DNA of 44,709 nucleotides. Origin: Nitrospira sp. Lineage in GTDB: Bacteria; Nitrospirota; Nitrospiria; SBBL01; JAADHI01. The notes beneath the pieces are model-generated. The model searched no databases. It had not been told where the DNA came from and saw only the letters and a program-made list of their open reading frames with translations. The position numbers and the translations under genes are program-made. Positions within the stretch are counted from its first letter, which is position 1. Each line of letters starts with the position of its first letter. Of the stretch, positions 40,622-44,709 are shown one piece after another. The stretch is from positions 1 to 44,709 of the forward strand of contig JALUVJ010000089.1 of assembly GCA_027020665.1 (NCBI GenBank). The letters are read 5' to 3'.

Positions 40622-42007
40622 ATGCGAAATTTTCCTCTAAGCACGGTTGTTCTGTTGTTGATTTCGGGAGTTCTGCTCCCGCTGTTTTTCACCGATACCG
40701 CAAAGGCCATTCCCGCCTTTGCGCGGAAGTACGACATGTCCTGTACTTCCTGTCATACGAAGCCTCCCCGTTTAAATGCCTTCGGGGAAGCCTTCCATAT
40801 GGCGGGTTATCAAATTCCCCAAACAAAAGAAGGGGAGTTGCGGAAGAAACGGCAAATCGGCCGTATCCATTCCGAAAAAGAATTTCTGAATATCTTCGCC
40901 ATGCGGACGACGGGCAACATCCTGGAGTCCTATTCCGGCGGCAAGCCGCCCGAAAGCAATATTGCCTTCCCACGCGAAATTGAGCTGTATTTTGCCGGGA
41001 GTTTTACCGATGACATCAGTTATTTTTTTAACCTGAGCAATGAAAGCAAAACCATTTCAGGACTTGAAAACGGCAAGTTCGAGGAGAAAGCCGAGTTCGG
41101 CCTCGGCAAAGAATTTTTTATCATGTTCAATCTGGCCCCCGCCAAAAAGGATATGCCGCATAAAAAGATGGGCCGTCCCATGATGATGGGGCCCATGATT
41201 ATGCTGGGAAAAATCGATCCTTCCACAAATTTTTCCTATTCGACCAACCGGCAGTTTATCATCGACAACCCCGGCCGCGTGGACTCATCGGGCACAATCC
41301 AACGCTACACACTCACGCCGTACGCCTTTTCGGCAAAATTTTTCGGTTTGAGCACAGGGGACGGTATGGCCATCGAAGTGACAAAATCCGTGCTTTATAA
41401 CACACCGGGGGATTTCGGCATCGACACGCATACCATGATCGGCCCATTCATGATCCAAGCCGGTATCATGCAAGGCATCTCTGCGGGGACCTCCGACGTC
41501 AACGAAAAAAAAGACCCTTACTTGATGACACGCATGAATTTCGGCGGCACGAACTACTTTTCCGGCAGCGTCTCCGGCCTCGTCTATTGGGGCAACGACA
41601 CGGCAAAAGTGGGGACGGAACTCATCGATTGGTTGCGCTACGGCTTTGCAGGCAATGTGAAGTACAAGTTGCTCGACATTTACGGCGCGATCATTTGGGA
41701 CAAAATCAGCGGACTCGCCGCTTCCGATGCCGCTCAATTTGACGATACGGCGATGGGCCTGACGCTTGAGGCGGATTTGCTGCTTACGGATCAACACCTC
41801 GTTTCATTGCGCTACGATCACATGGAAGCCGGAGGCTTTAATATACAAAAGGCCAACGGCAGAGTGCTCACCCTGCAAGTCCGAAAATATCTGAGAGACA
41901 ACTTCGCGCTTTTTCTGCGGGACAGCGTGAACGTGGGATCTGTCAGTGATAACCCCCTGCAGAATTTTCGGAACTTGGTTGCAGCGGGCATCGATTTTGA
42001 TTTTTAA
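40622..42007 (+). CDS. Cyc2-like outer-membrane monohaem cytochrome-porin
   Basis: This 461-residue protein has a signal peptide (cleavage ~AKA-IP, residue 29), then AIPAFARKYDMSCTSCHTKPPRLNAFGEAFHMAGYQ with one haem site C41-C44-H45. About 390 residues of alternating amphipathic strands follow, ending in a terminal aromatic ...AAGIDFDF, as expected for a ~16-strand barrel. The N-terminal haem plug plus porin is the layout of Cyc2, the Fe(II)-oxidising cytochrome, which also carries a PAFAR...C-x2-CH...LNAFG-x-F phrase. Function as an Fe(II) oxidase is inferred from layout only; porin-cytochromes for other donors exist. It is first in a likely four-gene operon. Confidence 0.75.
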   Translation: MRNFPLSTVVLLLISGVLLPLFFTDTAKAIPAFARKYDMSCTSCHTKPPRLNAFGEAFHMAGYQIPQTKEGELRKKRQIGRIHSEKEFLNIFAMRTTGNILESYSGGKPPESNIAFPREIELYFAGSFTDDISYFFNLSNESKTISGLENGKFEEKAEFGLGKEFFIMFNLAPAKKDMPHKKMGRPMMMGPMIMLGKIDPSTNFSYSTNRQFIIDNPGRVDSSGTIQRYTLTPYAFSAKFFGLSTGDGMAIEVTKSVLYNTPGDFGIDTHTMIGPFMIQAGIMQGISAGTSDVNEKKDPYLMTRMNFGGTNYFSGSVSGLVYWGNDTAKVGTELIDWLRYGFAGNVKYKLLDIYGAIIWDKISGLAASDAAQFDDTAMGLTLEADLLLTDQHLVSLRYDHMEAGGFNIQKANGRVLTLQVRKYLRDNFALFLRDSVNVGSVSDNPLQNFRNLVAAGIDFDF

Positions 42008-42030
42008 GAAAAAATTCCCCTCAATCCCCC

Positions 42031-42081
42031 TTATGTAAATAAGGGGAGCGTATTTATCCCTCCCCTGAGAAGTGGGGGAGG
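42031..42081 (+). repeat. Two hairpins between the cytochrome-porin and dihaem genes
   Basis: CCCCTTAT-GTAA-ATAAGGGG (about 42032-42051) and CCTCCCC...GGGGGAGG (about 42059-42081) are adjacent stem-loops without a U-tract. They could tune or separate expression within the operon. Confidence 0.5.
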
Positions 42082-42120
42082 ATCGGGATAGAAATAGAGA
42101 CCGTAATCAAGGAGGCCAAA

Positions 42121-42951
42121 ATGCACCTTAATAAAATGCAAATGAAGAAATGGGGCCTGTTCGTTTTTGTGACCCTGCTTTTCATCACGGCACAAGTGGG
42201 ATCTCAGGAAATGGACCACTCAAAAATGAACATGGACGACACATCAACAAGCGAAGCTGCGCCTGACATGAAGACGGAAGACAATGCCATGTCGGTCATG
42301 CGCGGAAAAATGATCTATGACATGAGTTGTTTTTTGTGTCACGGCAAAAACGGTGAGGGGGACGGACCCGCCTCCCGCTTCATCGGCCCTTACTCGCATC
42401 CGCGTCCGAACCGCTTTACCTCCGGCGTGTTTAAATTCCGTTCCACCGAATCGGGCGAACTGCCCATGCTCACAGACTTGATGCGCACCATCCGCGAAGG
42501 TATTCCGGGTTACATGCCCTCCTTTCGGAATCTGGGGGAAGACGGGATCAAGGACGTCGCCCTATATATCACCGAAGCCTTTATTCAGGAAGAGTTGCCC
42601 ACCACCACCACGATCAAATACGCCAAACACGTCGGCCCCTATACCTATTCGGCCGAGAGTGCCTGGCGCGGCGGTCTCTTGTACAAGATTATGAAATGCA
42701 ACGAATGCCACGGTGATGACGGCAAAGCCGGACGCATGGATCTAAAAGACGACCGGCAAATCATGGTGCATCCCATTGATCTGACGCGTCAGGAAACCTT
42801 CGGCAACGGCACCAGCCACGAAGACATCTACCGCACCATCATGACGGGACTTGACGGCACCCCCATGCCCGGCTATGCGGACTCCTTCGTCGGCGAAGAA
42901 GAAAGCGCCTGGGATCTGGTGCACTTTATTTTGTCCTTACAGGGACGGTAA
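42121..42951 (+). CDS. Periplasmic dihaem c-type cytochrome
   Basis: This 276-residue protein has a signal peptide (WGLFVFVTLLFITAQVGS), a Met/Asp-rich linker and two cytochrome c domains: C70-F-L-C73-H74 (SCFLCHGKNGEGDG) and C193-N-E-C196-H197 (KCNECHGDDGKAGR). Likely Met ligands sit in GYMPSFRNL and GTPMPGYADSF. It matches the size and class of dihaem carriers that pass electrons from an outer-membrane cytochrome to terminal oxidases or bc1. The ribosome site AAGGAGG precedes ATG 42121. Confidence 0.9.
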   Translation: MHLNKMQMKKWGLFVFVTLLFITAQVGSQEMDHSKMNMDDTSTSEAAPDMKTEDNAMSVMRGKMIYDMSCFLCHGKNGEGDGPASRFIGPYSHPRPNRFTSGVFKFRSTESGELPMLTDLMRTIREGIPGYMPSFRNLGEDGIKDVALYITEAFIQEELPTTTTIKYAKHVGPYTYSAESAWRGGLLYKIMKCNECHGDDGKAGRMDLKDDRQIMVHPIDLTRQETFGNGTSHEDIYRTIMTGLDGTPMPGYADSFVGEEESAWDLVHFILSLQGR

Positions 42952-43005
42952 CAAAAAGGCAGGAAGACGCTTAACGGCAATCAAAAAACCGGGAGAGACA
43001 TCCAA

Positions 43006-43422
43006 ATGAAAATGCAGAGACTATTGCTCGCGATCTTCGCAACACTTTTTAGCTTTTCGGCAGTCGATGCCGTTCCATCAAGCAAAGACCGGCCGATCCA
43101 CCATATTACGCTTCGCACGGAAGCAGAAGGGGAACGCCGCTACTTTGTCGGGGTCGGCGGGCCGGTTGACGGAAAAATCAATCCCAAGCTTTTTGTAAAG
43201 GCATGGGAGGTCGTGGAGATTACCTTGATTAACAATGACGGCCTTCGGCATCACATCGGTCTGCCCGATTTTTTTATCACCTCCCATGAAGTGACGGACA
43301 AGGGCGCAAAAACGGTCGTGACTTTTGTGCCGTTTAAAACCGGCGGTTTTACCTATCTCTGCATTCTCGACAATCACCGAGAGTCGGGCATGGAGGGAGA
43401 GCTTATTGTTATCAATCAATAA
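43006..43422 (+). CDS. Cupredoxin (type 1 copper protein)
   Basis: This 138-residue secreted protein (signal LLLAIFATLFSFSAVDA) has a blue-copper ligand set: H82 or H83 (RHHIGL), C119 (YLCIL), H124 (DNHRES) and M129 (SGMEGEL). The spacing C-x4-H-x4-M is typical of plastocyanin-like sites. It would be a small soluble electron carrier, comparable in role to rusticyanin. It is 54 bp after the dihaem cytochrome and 21 bp before the next gene. Confidence 0.85.
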   Translation: MKMQRLLLAIFATLFSFSAVDAVPSSKDRPIHHITLRTEAEGERRYFVGVGGPVDGKINPKLFVKAWEVVEITLINNDGLRHHIGLPDFFITSHEVTDKGAKTVVTFVPFKTGGFTYLCILDNHRESGMEGELIVINQ

Positions 43423-43443
43423 AAGCAGTGCCGGGGAGACAAA

Positions 43444-44709
43444 ATGAACGGCACCGAAAAGGGGATGCAACACCTCTTTAGCGAGCGAACGGGCGGTCTT
43501 ATGTTTCCGGACTGGGTGGCGCACGGGCTGGAAATGGTCGCCGCCGCGCTCATTGTGATTGTCGGGGTCGTCCTGCTTGTCATCGGCGTTTTGTTCATCA
43601 TGGATATTACGCAGCACCGGAACGCCGTCCGGCGCAACTATCCGGTGCTGGGCCATTTTCGCTATCTCTTCATTCGGGCCGGGGAATTTTTCCGGCAGTA
43701 TTTTTTCGCCATGGACCGGGAAGAGATGCCCTTCAACCGTGCAGAACGGGATTGGGTCAACCGCGCGGCAAACAATGCGGACAACACCGTCCCCTTCGGG
43801 TCTACAAATAATTTAAATGTTGTCGGCACGCCGATTTTCATGAGCTGTCCTTTTCCGGCATTGGGAAGTGACGCCGTGAAATCGCTGCCGATGGAAATCG
43901 GCCCCTATTGCGATAAACCCTACCTTGCGCCTTCCCTCTTCAACATATCGGGCATGAGTTACGGCGCCCTTTCCATCCCGGCGGTTCGGGCACTCTCCCT
44001 CGGTGCCAAAACGGCGGGATGCTGGTTGAATACCGGAGAAGGCGGGCTGTCCCCCTATCATTCGGAAGGAGGTTGTGATCTCGTTTTTCAAATCGGAACC
44101 GCCAAATACGGTGTCCGTGATCCTGAGGGCCGCCTGAATGAAGAAAAACTGCGCTTGCTTGCAAAGCAGGCATCGGTCAAAATGTTTGAGATCAAACTCA
44201 GCCAGGGGGCCAAACCGGGGAAAGGCGGCATTTTGCCCGGAGCCAAAGTCACCCGTGAAATCGCGGCCATACGCGGCATTAAACCGAGGGAGGATTCCAT
44301 TTCGCCGAACCGGCATCCGGAAATCGATTCCGTCGGCGCGCTTCTTGATTTTATCGGGAGGCTTAGAGCGATCACCGGAAAACCGGTGGGTTTCAAAACG
44401 GTCGTCGGGGAAAGAGATTGGTTGATTGCGTTGTGCCGGGAGATCGAGATACGGGGCTTCGAAAGCGCACCTGATTTTATCACGATCGACGGCGGTGACG
44501 GCGGCTCCGGGGCGGCCCCGATGCCTTTAATGGACAATGTGGGGCTTCCATTGAGCGAGGCCCTGCCGATGGTTGATGAGATTTTGAACCGGCACCGGCT
44601 TAAAAAGCGCATCCGTCTGATTGCTTCGGGCAAACTGATTACCCCCGCCAATGTTGCCTGGGCCTTGTGCGCCGGTGCGGATTTTGTCAACGCCGCGCGA
44701 GGGTTTATG
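43444..44709 (+). CDS. FMN-binding glutamate-synthase-like membrane protein, 3' end outside window
   Basis: I read this open frame directly (422 codons to the window edge, no stop). It has an N-terminal membrane helix (MVAAALIVIVGVVLLVIGVLFIM, ~31-55). A GltB-type FMN/TIM-barrel domain follows: FNISGMSYGALSIPAVRALS, GCWLNTGEGGLSPYH, FEIKLSQGAKPGKGGILPG, DFITIDGGDGGSGAAPMPLMD, RLIASGKLITPANVAWAL. Such single-domain membrane-tethered relatives of glutamate synthase lack the amidotransferase part and probably act as flavoprotein dehydrogenases; the substrate is unknown. A GGGGAG ribosome site precedes ATG 43444. Its close spacing to the cupredoxin gene suggests the same operon. Confidence 0.88.
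   Translation, partial: MNGTEKGMQHLFSERTGGLMFPDWVAHGLEMVAAALIVIVGVVLLVIGVLFIMDITQHRNAVRRNYPVLGHFRYLFIRAGEFFRQYFFAMDREEMPFNRAERDWVNRAANNADNTVPFGSTNNLNVVGTPIFMSCPFPALGSDAVKSLPMEIGPYCDKPYLAPSLFNISGMSYGALSIPAVRALSLGAKTAGCWLNTGEGGLSPYHSEGGCDLVFQIGTAKYGVRDPEGRLNEEKLRLLAKQASVKMFEIKLSQGAKPGKGGILPGAKVTREIAAIRGIKPREDSISPNRHPEIDSVGALLDFIGRLRAITGKPVGFKTVVGERDWLIALCREIEIRGFESAPDFITIDGGDGGSGAAPMPLMDNVGLPLSEALPMVDEILNRHRLKKRIRLIASGKLITPANVAWALCAGADFVNAARGFM

Overview
The window looks like chromosomal DNA of a Gram-negative (diderm) bacterium of roughly 50-55% G+C. It encodes a Wza-type outer-membrane export lipoprotein, an outer-membrane cytochrome-porin and several lipoproteins or signal-peptide proteins. 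The mix (XrtA-style EPS genes, a GEMM-type cyclic-dinucleotide riboswitch, multihaem and Cyc2-like cytochromes, a ferredoxin fused to a PCP_red-like domain) suggests a respiratory or chemolithotrophic lineage such as Nitrospirota or a deltaproteobacterial relative. This placement is inference only.

Layout. (1) 1-8264, minus strand: an exopolysaccharide operon (ugd, a TPR lipoprotein, a LuxR-type regulator, wza, wzz, and a tyrosine autokinase cut by the window edge). (2) 8423-14244: an FAD monooxygenase, a DUF3467 protein, a fibronectin-III surface protein preceded by a GEMM-I riboswitch and an intrinsic terminator, and a UMF1/Atg22-type MFS transporter. (3) 14322-14672: tmRNA (ssrA) with its terminator, then a WYL regulator. 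(4) 15967-30603: a defence island. It holds a Doc/AbrB toxin-antitoxin pair, a type I-E CRISPR-Cas operon (an E. coli-like cas3 stub, then a full cas3 of another lineage, cas8e, cse2, cas6e, cas7e, cas5e, a four-helix-bundle protein, cas1e, cas2e), a 34-repeat array, a MazF/RHH toxin-antitoxin pair, and a decayed second adaptation module (cas4, N-truncated cas1, cas2). (5) 30604-33850: a scar region with REP-like hairpins, an orphan CRISPR-repeat-like palindrome, a beta-helix exoprotein, a broken IS200/IS605 transposase and an hsdR scrap. (6) 33942-36269: a CxxCH cytochrome and a 2-Cys peroxiredoxin lying between two inverted copies of a ~172-bp structured repeat. (7) 36332-40527: a B12-binding-type radical SAM protein, ferredoxin-PCP_red, a DUF3105 protein, a candidate small RNA, a CobB-like sirtuin and a small membrane protein. 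(8) 40622-44709: a probable electron-transfer operon of a Cyc2-like monohaem porin, a dihaem cytochrome c, a cupredoxin and an FMN-binding glutamate-synthase-like membrane protein (cut by the window edge).

How the genes work together. The EPS genes make and export a surface polysaccharide. The riboswitch would place the FN3 surface protein under a cyclic dinucleotide; the base at the ligand-discriminating position suggests 3',3'-cGAMP. The CRISPR island appears to be a functional I-E system assembled by replacement of cas3 and gain of a four-helix-bundle gene, next to relics of a second CRISPR type. The right-hand operon resembles, in its parts, the outer-membrane-to-periplasm electron relay of iron oxidisers (Cyc2, dihaem cytochrome, blue copper protein). 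The most useful items for follow-up are the A20-type GEMM riboswitch, the sRNA at 39186-39273, the cas3 replacement scar, the gene between cas5e and cas1e, the paralogous spacers 1 and 3, and the Cyc2-like cluster.
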